DNA of 40,892 nucleotides, from NCBI GenBank assembly GCA_025457665.1, contig JALOTY010000030.1, positions 1-40,892 on the forward strand, in the 5' to 3' direction. The notes beneath the pieces are model-generated. The model saw only the letters and a list, made by a program, of their open reading frames with translations, had not been told where the DNA came from and did not search any database. The position numbers and the translations under genes are program-made. The stretch is from Akkermansiaceae bacterium. GTDB taxonomy: Bacteria; Verrucomicrobiota; Verrucomicrobiia; Verrucomicrobiales; Akkermansiaceae. Each line of letters starts with the position of its first letter. The stretch's first letter is position 1. Shown one piece after another: positions 7,660-15,209 of this stretch.

Positions 7660-8009
7660 ACCGGAACCTACCACCGCCCAAACCCCAATACGTATGCGCG
7701 CACCGGGTGCTCGGTCCATGTTTGCACCGCCTTGGGGTATCTTGCCGGCACTTTGCGGAACTGACCTTGAGGTCCATGGACGAACGACTGACGGTGAGGG
7801 AGAGGATGCGCAGGCGGTTTCATTTCTTTGCCTGCTCCGTCTGTCGCGGTTTCCAGAAGCAGATGCTTTCGCTCACCGCACTCGTCCGCATGTCGGTTTC
7901 TTCGAGGGAAGCGGAACAGCCTGACCCGGAATTTCTGCTTGCCGTCCGCCGGGAACTCACCCGTGTCGCCGGGGACCCGGATAAAGACGATCCACACCAC
8001 AGCTCCTGA
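7656..8009 (+). CDS. soluble zinc-binding anti-sigma factor (ZAS type)
   Basis: 117 residues from the ATG at 7656; an upstream in-frame start would lie deep inside the sigma gene. The zinc anti-sigma signature H-x3-C-x2-C is at His56, Cys60 and Cys63, with Cys30 and His32 as probable further ligands (S-C-R-H-F-A-E-L). There is no transmembrane segment, so it is a cytoplasmic anti-sigma like RsrA/ChrR rather than a membrane sensor. Thiol/zinc chemistry at the site is a natural sensor for metals or oxidants. The ATGA overlap with the sigma stop gives stoichiometric synthesis. The sensed signal is inference. Confidence 0.8.
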   Translation: MNRNLPPPKPQYVCAHRVLGPCLHRLGVSCRHFAELTLRSMDERLTVRERMRRRFHFFACSVCRGFQKQMLSLTALVRMSVSSREAEQPDPEFLLAVRRELTRVAGDPDKDDPHHSS

Positions 8010-8013
8010 ACTC

Positions 8014-8880
8014 ATGGCCCATCCACGCTTCACCGGCGGCAGGTTCCTTGGCACCGGAATCGGGCTTCGAGTGCCGCATTACGATCATATTCTCGCCGAG
8101 AAACCGGCTGTCGGTTGGTTCGAAATCATATCCGAGAATTACATGGTTCGCGGGGGGCGTCCCCTGGCCGTGCTCGATGCCATCCTCGACCAGTATGAAG
8201 TCGTCCAGCATGGCGTCGGCCTCTACCCCGGCGGGTCTGGTGGGCTCGACATGGACCACCTCCGCCGCTTGAAGGAGCTCATCAAGCGCACGAAGACGCC
8301 GTGGATTTCCGATCACCTCTGCTGGGGCAGTGTGGACGGCCGTATGAGCCACGATCTACTACCCTTGCCGTACACCTTCGAGGCCGCGAGGAAAACGGCC
8401 GAAAACCTCCGCATCGCCCAGGATTTTCTCGAGATCCCTCTGGCGATGGAAAACGTCAGCAGCTACGCCGAATTCAACGACGATGAGATGACCGAGTGGC
8501 AGTTTCTGGCCGAGGTCACGGAAGCCGCGGACGTGGGCATCCTGCTCGACGTGAACAACATCTACGTCTCCTCGGTGAACCACGGCTTCGACCCGCTGGA
8601 ATACGTCGATTTCATCCCGCCCGACCGCGTCGCGCAGATCCACATCGCCGGGCATTCGCGTTACCAAAGGTTCATCATCGACACCCACGACCACCCGGTG
8701 ATCGATCCCGTGTGGCGGCTCTACGCCCGCGCCATCGAGCGCTGCGGGCCGACGGCGACCCTGCTTGAATGGGATTCCAGCATTCCTTCGTTTGAGGAAG
8801 TTTGGAGTGAGGCGAAGAAGTCCGAGGATTGGCGGCGCTGGCTCGTCGAACAGAAAGGGGTCGGCCATGTCGAGGCTTGA
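8014..8880 (+). CDS. DUF692 multinuclear-iron peptide-modifying enzyme (MbnB/BufB-like)
   Basis: 288 residues, a TIM-barrel family whose studied members (MbnB, TglH, BufB) use two or three irons and O2 to convert precursor cysteines to heterocycles or related products. Candidate metal ligands stand in the expected order: His66 (Q-H-G-V-G), Asp100-His101 (S-D-H-L-C-W), Glu146-Asn147 (M-E-N-V), Asp179 and Asn181 (L-D-V-N-N), His210 and His214 (H-I-A-G-H), Asp223/His225/His227 (D-T-H-D-H) and Glu252 (L-E-W-D). All appear intact. It starts 4 bases after the anti-sigma stop and overlaps the DUF2063 gene by 14 bases. Its likely substrate is the peptide encoded at 6234-6527. Confidence 0.92.
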   Translation: MAHPRFTGGRFLGTGIGLRVPHYDHILAEKPAVGWFEIISENYMVRGGRPLAVLDAILDQYEVVQHGVGLYPGGSGGLDMDHLRRLKELIKRTKTPWISDHLCWGSVDGRMSHDLLPLPYTFEAARKTAENLRIAQDFLEIPLAMENVSSYAEFNDDEMTEWQFLAEVTEAADVGILLDVNNIYVSSVNHGFDPLEYVDFIPPDRVAQIHIAGHSRYQRFIIDTHDHPVIDPVWRLYARAIERCGPTATLLEWDSSIPSFEEVWSEAKKSEDWRRWLVEQKGVGHVEA

Positions 8881-9760
8881 GCAGTTGCAGCGGGAGTTTT
8901 TCAAGGCGCTGTTGCTGCCCTTGCGGGGGTCCAGTCGCAAATCCACCGAACTCACCCCGAGCGATGAAGGCCATGCACCGGAGTTCTTCCGCATTGCCGA
9001 CGAGATCATCAAACCCGGTCCGGAGCTGAGTGCGGCGGAGCGACTGGAACTGTATCACCGGCAGTATTGGTTTCGAATTCTCGACTCGCTCGCCGAGGAC
9101 TTCCCCGTCCTGCGGCGGATGGCGGGCGACGAACGGTTCTGGGAACTGATCGAGGCCTACTTGTTGGAGCGTCCGTCGCAAAGTTTCACCCTTCGCCACC
9201 TTGGCGAGGCCTTCGCGGATCACATTGAGGCCGCGCCGTGCCTCGACGACAGCCGTCGCCGGTGGTTTGGCGGGATCGCACGGATCGAGTATGCCTTCAT
9301 GAAATGCTTCGAATGCGCGCAGTCGGCCCTGCCTGAGGCGGTTGACCTCGGGGATTCGGAGATTGAGCTTCAGGAACATGTCCAACTACTACGTTTGTCG
9401 TATCCTGTGGATCTTTGTTGGGGATGGCAGGATTTCACGCCAGCTGAAGGCATAGAGCCGGAGATCATCCACATCGCAGTCTGGCGCGAGCCGTCCGGCC
9501 GAAGTCGGCAGGAACGCCTGGAGGCCGGAGAAGTGCGGCTGCTTTCCCGCTTGCGTGACGGGATCCGGCTCGATGTTCTGTTCGATGAACTCCCCGAACC
9601 CACGCCCTCGGAAGACGACATCACCCGTTGGTTCGCCAAGTGGCAGGGTTATCGATGGCTCGGCGTCTGTGGCAAGGAAGGCGCGCAGGAACTCGATCGT
9701 GGCATCGGCTGGGAAGGCATGGACCGCATGAGTTCCCAAGCGGTTTCGATGACCGACTGA
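8867..9760 (+). CDS. DUF2063 partner protein (BufC-like)
   Basis: 297 residues. The ATG inside the end of the DUF692 gene gives the typical N-terminus (M-S-R-L-E-Q-L-Q-R-E-F-F). An N-terminal DUF2063 helical domain spans about 1-115 (E-R-L-E-L-Y-H-R-Q-Y-W-F-R-I-L-D-S-L, F-P-V-L-R-R-M-A-G), followed by a C-terminal domain that would present the precursor to the enzyme in BufC/MbnC-type complexes. It is the last gene of the operon. 87 bases separate its stop from that of the convergent glycosyltransferase gene; no strong terminator was seen there. Confidence 0.88.
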   Translation: MSRLEQLQREFFKALLLPLRGSSRKSTELTPSDEGHAPEFFRIADEIIKPGPELSAAERLELYHRQYWFRILDSLAEDFPVLRRMAGDERFWELIEAYLLERPSQSFTLRHLGEAFADHIEAAPCLDDSRRRWFGGIARIEYAFMKCFECAQSALPEAVDLGDSEIELQEHVQLLRLSYPVDLCWGWQDFTPAEGIEPEIIHIAVWREPSGRSRQERLEAGEVRLLSRLRDGIRLDVLFDELPEPTPSEDDITRWFAKWQGYRWLGVCGKEGAQELDRGIGWEGMDRMSSQAVSMTD

Positions 9761-9847
9761 CCCGTTCTGCCGCAGGACGATTGGGGTTTCCCGTGAGTCC
9801 GCTGGCGATGGCACCGCTCTCCTTTCAGCACGGCGCCGATTGCTCAT

Positions 9848-11146
9848 TCAGGCAGACTCCGAAAAAGACGATGGTGGGCTGTGGTGTTCGAAAAGAAATC
9901 CGTGTTCCGCATGAGCGTGACGGAAAAGGCCCTGGTTGTTGAGAAATCGGCGAATTTCTCCTTGGGACTGGCTGCTGTTGGACTGAACCGGGCGGGTATG
10001 GACCACAGGGATCGCATCGACGATTCCCTTTCTGCCGATAGGAATGTAATCATAGCCCCAGCCGCTTTGATTTTCGGGCTCCAGATAGCTGTAAAACTCC
10101 CGCCATGCTCTGCGGGTGAACACGGGAGCCATGATCTCCACGAAATTCGTCAAACGGCCCACGACCCGATGAACCGTCACACCATCCGGATCCCGCCATG
10201 GTGGCGGACAAGGTCGGTGTCTTGTGATCGCATGCGACAGTCCGTAGCGCGATCGGATGGCTGGTTGGGCCATCTCCAGACGGTTTGCCTCCATGATTGC
10301 GGCAAATCGCAGGGGATCAAAATGGTTCACTTCCAGATCGTCGTCCCAGAAGAAGAGAAAATCGTAGTCCGCCACGACATCCGGATGAAGATGTCTCAGG
10401 GCGAGCTGCCATTTGAATCCTTGGTCCCGGATGACCTTCACTTTTGTTGTTAGATCGAACTCCGCATCGTCATACTGCAACAGCCAGCAGTCCGCACCGG
10501 CACGCCGGAATGTCTTGATGACTTCGGGCAAGAGTTCCGCAGCAGAGGCACCCACCGGAGAAACATAGAGCATCTTGCAGGCATCGTTTCCGAGGATTGG
10601 GGCGTGTTTTGGGAATCGACCGGGTGCCAAGGGTGCGGTTTGCAGTGGCACGGGAAAATGCAACTTTCCGGGAACGTGCTGCACCGGACCTCGCCAATGC
10701 CAGGTTCGATGATCATACCATCGTCCCTTTCGTGCCGGTGGGGTGAAGCTTCCGGATCCACCGATATCCTCGATGCTGAGTCCGGCCCGCCTGACCAAAG
10801 TGGGTAGCAAGGCTTCGGGATGGCCGCACCAACCCTCATCGATTCCATGAAGGATCGCTTGCGCCGCCGCTCGACTCAGCCGGACCAGGGGCAGCAAAGC
10901 GGCGACAGCCGTTTCCAAGGGATCGCAACCCTCGGGCGCTTCAAGGCTTTTCCACCAGGTCCAGCGCGGCTCTTCGTGATATCCCCGCACCGAGCTGGCC
11001 AAAAAATCGGCATCGCAGTTCTCGAAGTCCGCCCGAAATCCATCGAGCCCCCCATCGCACCAGACGCGGGGATCGATGATCCATGTTCGGTCGTCCCCCG
11101 TGCCTAAAAACTCAAGGATCGCCCGGTGAAAATCGCGGAGTTCCAT
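9848..11146 (-). CDS. DUF707-type glycosyltransferase-like protein, two regions
   Basis: 432 residues. The C-terminal part from about 185 matches the DUF707 pattern: D-A-E-F near 227, Q-G-F-K-W-Q-L near 242, then Y-D-F-L-F-F-W-D-D-D-L-E-V at 261-273, the acidic cluster expected to bind metal and nucleotide sugar, and later G-W-G-Y-D-Y-I. The first 160 residues (T-W-I-I-D-P-R-V-W-C-D-G-G-L-D-G-F) are not recognised. No signal peptide or transmembrane segment is seen. It is the last gene of the leftward cluster that includes a GT25 enzyme and a Ser-rich small protein, so a sugar may be added to a cluster product. Donor and acceptor are unknown. Confidence 0.72.
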   Translation of the reverse strand: MELRDFHRAILEFLGTGDDRTWIIDPRVWCDGGLDGFRADFENCDADFLASSVRGYHEEPRWTWWKSLEAPEGCDPLETAVAALLPLVRLSRAAAQAILHGIDEGWCGHPEALLPTLVRRAGLSIEDIGGSGSFTPPARKGRWYDHRTWHWRGPVQHVPGKLHFPVPLQTAPLAPGRFPKHAPILGNDACKMLYVSPVGASAAELLPEVIKTFRRAGADCWLLQYDDAEFDLTTKVKVIRDQGFKWQLALRHLHPDVVADYDFLFFWDDDLEVNHFDPLRFAAIMEANRLEMAQPAIRSRYGLSHAITRHRPCPPPWRDPDGVTVHRVVGRLTNFVEIMAPVFTRRAWREFYSYLEPENQSGWGYDYIPIGRKGIVDAIPVVHTRPVQSNSSQSQGEIRRFLNNQGLFRHAHAEHGFLFEHHSPPSSFSESA

Positions 11147-11280
11147 GATGCTTCAAGAACAAGTCGGGGCCAGCTCGCCTGTTAGGTCCAATCGGGCCTC
11201 GTGGAACAAGAACGGATCGGCAGCGGATTCTAGGAGAGCTTCGCCCTTGTTCGGCGGAATGAGGAAGGCGAACGACGTCA

Positions 11281-12042
11281 TCAAGCGGAGTGGTCCGGTG
11301 AGGCAAGGGCGCGTTGAAGTTCCCGCATTTCTTCGAGGATGGTGGCTTCGTTTGGGGATTCGAGGGTGGCGGCAACATGTTCGCGGACGGCGATTCGCAG
11401 GCTTTGGCGAAGGCGCTGGACGGCCTTTTCGCATGCCGCCGGAGTCATCCCCGTTTCAAGGGCTGCTTCGCGAATGGAATAGCCGACGCAGCTTTCAGGA
11501 TTGAGGAAACGACTGAGGATGCGGAAGCGTTCCTTGCCATCCTTGTGGCCGACCGAGCCTTCGAGGCTGGCGATGGCTGCGCGCAGGATGTTCTTGGCCC
11601 AGTGACGCTCGAAGGTCAGCGTGCCGCATTCATCTTCCGATTTCGGATCTGCGAGCAACCATTCCTCCACGTGATCGTGATTGATCGAGAGAAGGGGAAC
11701 TCCCCCCCCGCGTTTTGCGGCACGGGCATGATCGCGGAGATCGCCGAGGTGGCGGGTGAAGGCCGTGAGGATGAAAGTCCTCAAACGGCCCTTGTCCGCG
11801 TCCGCCTTTTGGAAGAAGCAGGCATCTCCGGTGCCGGCGAAGAAACTTTGCACCGCGTCCTCCGCATCATGGGCGGATAGGCCGCGATGCCTCGCAAAAG
11901 CGTAAAGCGGAAACCAATACAATCGGCATAGCTCGCCAAGCAAGGCCAGGCAGGTGTCCTCGTCCGCGTCCCGCAGGGTGTGGATCACGCTCCATTGGGT
12001 GGAATGAAACGCAGCGGCGCTGTTTGCTTCTTTTCGTGCCAT
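11281..12042 (-). CDS. ECF-like sigma factor of the F-H-S-T-Q-W-S type
   Basis: 253 residues. The N-terminus has A-F-H-S-T-Q-W-S-V-I (11-20), typical of a large ECF-like group in Planctomycetes and Verrucomicrobia. Region 2 follows (D-A-E-D-A-V-Q-S-F-F, D-K-G-R-L-R-T-F-I-L-T-A-F-T-R-H-L). A C-terminal region 4 HTH near 180-220 reads Y-S-I-R-E-A-A-L-E-T-G-M-T-P-A-A-C. It is 53 bases downstream of the Ser-rich small-protein gene. No anti-sigma gene is adjacent. The Ser/Thr kinase at the head of the cluster could regulate it by phosphorylation, as reported for some ECF groups; here that is inference. Confidence 0.88.
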   Translation of the reverse strand: MARKEANSAAAFHSTQWSVIHTLRDADEDTCLALLGELCRLYWFPLYAFARHRGLSAHDAEDAVQSFFAGTGDACFFQKADADKGRLRTFILTAFTRHLGDLRDHARAAKRGGGVPLLSINHDHVEEWLLADPKSEDECGTLTFERHWAKNILRAAIASLEGSVGHKDGKERFRILSRFLNPESCVGYSIREAALETGMTPAACEKAVQRLRQSLRIAVREHVAATLESPNEATILEEMRELQRALASPDHSA

Positions 12043-12095
12043 GGAACGGGACCAGTGTGTGAAATCCCTGCGGGAATGTCGAAATCATTCGGATT

Positions 12096-12512
12096 TCATT
12101 CTTCGGTGTCCGGCCAACCGGAGCTGGATTCGTCGGATGAAGACGAGTCGGAGGATGAGTCGGACGAGGAGGAAGAGAGACTGGTGCTTCCGCCTCCCCC
12201 TAACAGAGTATCAGCTGCCGCATAGTATTGTTCCAGCAGCGCATTGAGCGTGGCATCAAAGGACTCGGCCGCGCCGCTGCCGCGCAGGGCTTCGACAGCT
12301 TCGACGACATCGACCACGCGGCTGGCGACGAGTTCCCTGAGTTCCTCATCGGAGGCTTTGCGGAGAGTGGCATCGAGCAAGGCTTGGCTGACGGAATCCA
12401 ACAAGCCACTGGCAGAGACAGCGGCGGCGGGCGCGGAGGCTCCGGCGCGGTCGAGGGTGAGTTTGACGGCGGCGGCGGCTCCGGCGAAGGAGTAGATGTG
12501 GGTACGGTTCAT
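12096..12512 (-). CDS. small protein with helical N-terminus, Gly4 junction and Ser/Asp-rich tail
   Basis: 138 residues, family not recognised. The start at 12512 overlaps the GT25 stop (ATGA), which supports it. Residues 1-104 are Ala/Leu-rich and look helical, with an acidic patch (A-S-D-E-E-L-R-E-L-V at 53-62). Four glycines at 105-108 are followed by a 30-residue tail with 17 serines interrupted by Asp/Glu, ending G-W-P-D-T-E-E. There are no cysteines and no signal peptide. The leader/Gly-Gly/core shape, with a C39-like peptidase, a kinase and two glycosyltransferases in the same cluster, suggests a modified peptide or surface polymer precursor, with the serines as phosphate or sugar acceptors. 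That role is inference; a plain low-complexity protein is possible. Confidence 0.72.
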   Translation of the reverse strand: MNRTHIYSFAGAAAAVKLTLDRAGASAPAAAVSASGLLDSVSQALLDATLRKASDEELRELVASRVVDVVEAVEALRGSGAAESFDATLNALLEQYYAAADTLLGGGGSTSLSSSSSDSSSDSSSSDESSSGWPDTEE

Positions 12513-13492
12513 GTTGTTTTGTGGGGAGAGGGATCTTGTTTGCGGAAGAATGGATGGGCAAACAGGCCATTGGCCGGGTAATCGGCGAGATGGCGAAGTT
12601 CGGTGAGATCCCGTGGGTGACGGATCCCAGCGGACCACAGGTGCTGGTAGGAATGCGGAGGCAAATTGCAGCTGGGCAGGCGGCCTTCCCTCCATGCATC
12701 GCGGGCGAGGTTCCGCAGCCACAGGGCAAGACGCAAGGGGTCCTCCGGTGGCGCGGACCGGCCGGTGCACAAGTAGGCATCGAATCCGGCACCGGGGGGA
12801 GGGACGATAAAGGGAAGCTGCCAGTAGTGTTCGCCGAGTTGCCACCATCGGCGGCGGTCCTGGTTTCGCGAGATATTGCTGGCTCCTTCATCCTGGCCTG
12901 CGAACCACCACGATGGTGCGTAGGCAATCCACTTACCGCTCGCTTGGCCGTCTCCGAGGAGATGATCGATGTGCCATTTGGGATGGGCGCGGTAACGGGC
13001 ATCGTTCCCCAGGTCCATGAGCAGCCTGCCGTAGACCTTGCGCCGCAGCGCCCAGGCATGCGTGCGCGTGATGCATGTTCCTCGCACCAAGCGCGGATCT
13101 CCTGTGGCCACGACGGCTTGCAAATGCTGGCCGCCCAGAAAAAACAAATCCCAATCCCCAGGCAGCAAGGCATGCACTTGCGGCAACCACTCCACGGTGC
13201 GGGGATGAAACACGACATCGTCTTCGAGAATGAGCAGGTTCTCGATGCCATCGCGCTGGGCGGCTGCGATGGTTTGCCAGTGGGATGCCCGGCACCCCCA
13301 GGCACCCGGGCCGGACGTCCACCACGCGGGAATCTCAGCGGACCTGCCATCGACCGCATCCACCCAGGTGAGATCCTCCGCGGTGGCCAGCCCGGATTCT
13401 GATAGATGCGCTCGCACCCGGTCCCTTCGATCACTGCGGGAGGGCAATGAGATGACAGCGATGCGATCAAAGTAACGACGGAGCAAAGACAT
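12509..13492 (-). CDS. glycosyltransferase family 25-like protein
   Basis: 327 residues. The N-terminus has the GT25 (LPS glycosyltransferase) pattern: I-A-V-I-S-L-P-S-R-S-D-R-R-D-R at 11-25, then W-V-D-A-V-D-G, G-A-W-G-C-R-A-S-H at 63-71, and the metal-binding L-I-L-E-D-D-V-V at 87-94. Y-L-C-T-G and a Trp-rich end follow. It would transfer a sugar from a nucleotide donor; the acceptor may be LPS, a glycan or the Ser-rich peptide encoded just downstream with an overlapping start. It lies 6 bases after the stop of the single-TM protein gene. Confidence 0.85.
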   Translation of the reverse strand: MSLLRRYFDRIAVISLPSRSDRRDRVRAHLSESGLATAEDLTWVDAVDGRSAEIPAWWTSGPGAWGCRASHWQTIAAAQRDGIENLLILEDDVVFHPRTVEWLPQVHALLPGDWDLFFLGGQHLQAVVATGDPRLVRGTCITRTHAWALRRKVYGRLLMDLGNDARYRAHPKWHIDHLLGDGQASGKWIAYAPSWWFAGQDEGASNISRNQDRRRWWQLGEHYWQLPFIVPPPGAGFDAYLCTGRSAPPEDPLRLALWLRNLARDAWREGRLPSCNLPPHSYQHLWSAGIRHPRDLTELRHLADYPANGLFAHPFFRKQDPSPHKTT

Positions 13493-13498
13493 GACGAG

Positions 13499-14512
13499 TC
13501 AATGGGAAGGCTTGGGCCCTTTGGGTTCGGCGTCGGGCGGATGGAGACGGGAGGCTTGCAGCTTTGCCAGGCAGTCGAGCAGGTATCCCACCCGACTCTT
13601 TTCGGCAGGCAGGGAATCGAGCCCTGCACGAATGTCGCGGCGGATTTTCACGCGCTCTCCCTCGTGGGGCAGCAGGTCGATGAATTCATCGATCTGCTTC
13701 CACAATTTTTGTTCGTCCTCGTGTTGACGACTCCCATCGTCTCCGGAAGAGAAGTCTTCATTTGATTTATCTGTGTGGTCTTGGTCGTTGGAGTCGTTGG
13801 AGTCGTTGGAGTTGGTCACGAACGCCTTGACCTTTTCGACTGGGGCGGGCGGGACGGGCGTCTCCTGCTTACGCTGGTGGTGAATCCATGCGGTGAGAGC
13901 CACGGAAGTGATGAGTGCGGTGATCAGCCCGGCGCTGAGAAAGGACTTCCGGCTGCTGCGAGGGGTTTCTTGGGTTTCTTGCGGTTCGCCATCGAAATCC
14001 GTTAGGACGTCACCCTCCTGTGTCAGGTAGAGGGAAATGGGTTCGCGGGTGAGCGGGTGGGCTGCGATGAATTCCTTGATCGGCCGATAGGGAAGGATGG
14101 CGGCTTCCGTGGGTTTCCAGACGAGGTTCTTGAGGTTGGGCCGCAAATCATCCGCCCTGAACCGGGCAGGGGTGCCGTCCGGAAGGATGAGCGACATTTG
14201 GCTCAAACGTGTGCGGTCTTTCTCATCGGGAAACGCAGGAACAGGCCAATGATCCAACAGTGAAGCCTCGCGCAGTTTGAGGGTCACCCGATCGAGGATC
14301 ACCCAAGCCGTGCGTGCGGCGGGATGGCGTGGCTGCATCGGCACAAGGAAGAAGTCATCACGGCGGTCGTCCGGGCTTTTCACCAGGACCGGATCTCCGG
14401 GGGTGGCGCCATCCAGTGCGGCCTGCCATTCGGTCGGAGAGTCGGCCCGCCCCCACAAGCCGTGCTCGCGGGTCTGACTCAGGGCGGCCGTGCGGGGATC
14501 CGTCTCAGACAT
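13499..14512 (-). CDS. single-pass membrane protein of unknown function
   Basis: 337 residues from the ATG at 14512 (M-S-E-T-D-P-R-T), which overlaps the end of the peptidase gene by 8 bases; a longer frame upstream is unlikely. Residues 1-185 form a cytoplasmic-looking region with no recognised domain, and residues 190-211 are one hydrophobic segment (S-F-L-S-A-G-L-I-T-A-L-I-T-S-V-A-L-T-A-W). A low-complexity N-D-S linker and acidic stretch follow, then a helical end. An N-in orientation is suggested by basic residues before the segment. It may be an adaptor for the kinase or for export of the cluster product; no family assignment is offered. Confidence 0.7.
   Translation of the reverse strand: MSETDPRTAALSQTREHGLWGRADSPTEWQAALDGATPGDPVLVKSPDDRRDDFFLVPMQPRHPAARTAWVILDRVTLKLREASLLDHWPVPAFPDEKDRTRLSQMSLILPDGTPARFRADDLRPNLKNLVWKPTEAAILPYRPIKEFIAAHPLTREPISLYLTQEGDVLTDFDGEPQETQETPRSSRKSFLSAGLITALITSVALTAWIHHQRKQETPVPPAPVEKVKAFVTNSNDSNDSNDQDHTDKSNEDFSSGDDGSRQHEDEQKLWKQIDEFIDLLPHEGERVKIRRDIRAGLDSLPAEKSRVGYLLDCLAKLQASRLHPPDAEPKGPKPSH
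13784..13810. repeat. three perfect tandem 9-base repeats inside a coding region
   Basis: GTCGTTGGA occurs three times in direct succession (13784, 13793, 13802). Read on the minus strand it encodes the N-D-S triplets of the linker just after the transmembrane segment. Unit number could vary between strains. Confidence 0.9.
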
Positions 14513-15209
14513 GGCTTGGAGTGGTTTCTGTGGAATCGACGATGGGCAGGAGTGCGAGGGCACCGCGGCCTTCCCAGTCGGGAGAGCCTTGGAGGCCGCG
14601 TTCGCTCAGCAGTTCGTCCATGGCGATGTAGCGTTCGTGGACGGTGCCGGGTTGCGGGTCTTGGGACAGGCAGGCACAGGCGTGCTGGTCATCGCTGCAG
14701 GTGTGCATCACGGCAGGTTTTTCCGGAAACACCGAGAGCCCGAAAAATCTGGGCATTCCCGCCCATGCGGGATCGCGCAGGAGCAATCCGGCGGGCGTGC
14801 CATCCTCTTTTCGCATGCGGCCGAAAGCCACCACCCAGTGCATGCCCTTGCTGACGAGCAGCACGCAGGGTTTACGAAACTTCTCCAAGGCATCCAGAAT
14901 GCGTTGAGCCACGGTCAGCGGTTCGGCATCGAAGTGTTTGCTCCAACGCGGTGAGGGTCCGGAACGGTTGAGAAGGGCCAGCAAGCTTTCTGCGGGTGAC
15001 TTGACCGGGCGGCGGTCCCCTTGATCGCGGGCGTGGTTGCGGATGGCGCGGAAGATTTCGTTTTGCGCGAAGTCCGCGGGTTCTGTGGCACGCCCCTCGG
15101 CCTCGGCGATCATCAGCGCGCAGGCTGGACCGCAGTAACCGTTGTAATCCTGCAAGTGCCGGAAGACCGGCAAGCGGAGGGGGGCCTGGTTGTTGTTCTC
15201 ATCCATCAT
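14505..15209 (-). CDS. C39-like cysteine peptidase
   Basis: 234 residues. A Shine-Dalgarno AGGAG sits 5 bases before the ATG at 15209 (a second ATG follows at once), and the start overlaps the kinase stop. The papain-like C39 arrangement is visible: Gln20 in H-L-Q-D-Y-N, Cys26 in G-Y-C-G-P-A-C, His124 in G-M-H-W-V-V, and Asp146 in L-R-D-P-A-W. In C39 enzymes these residues cleave leader peptides after double glycine during export. There is no ABC transporter domain and no signal peptide, so it is a free cytoplasmic form. The Gly4 junction of the small Ser-rich protein is a candidate site. A catalytic assignment is likely, the substrate is inferred. Confidence 0.75.
   Translation of the reverse strand: MMDENNNQAPLRLPVFRHLQDYNGYCGPACALMIAEAEGRATEPADFAQNEIFRAIRNHARDQGDRRPVKSPAESLLALLNRSGPSPRWSKHFDAEPLTVAQRILDALEKFRKPCVLLVSKGMHWVVAFGRMRKEDGTPAGLLLRDPAWAGMPRFFGLSVFPEKPAVMHTCSDDQHACACLSQDPQPGTVHERYIAMDELLSERGLQGSPDWEGRGALALLPIVDSTETTPSHV

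Noticed and set aside
12346..13629. 427-codon minus-strand frame overlapping the GT25 gene
   Set aside because: It is in another frame of the same strand as the GT25 enzyme, is Pro/Arg/Ser rich and lacks motifs; GT25 motifs lie in the chosen frame.
13784..13810. Tandem repeat considered as a CRISPR or integration site
   Set aside because: Units are 9 bases, directly adjacent, in frame and encode N-D-S; there are no spacers.
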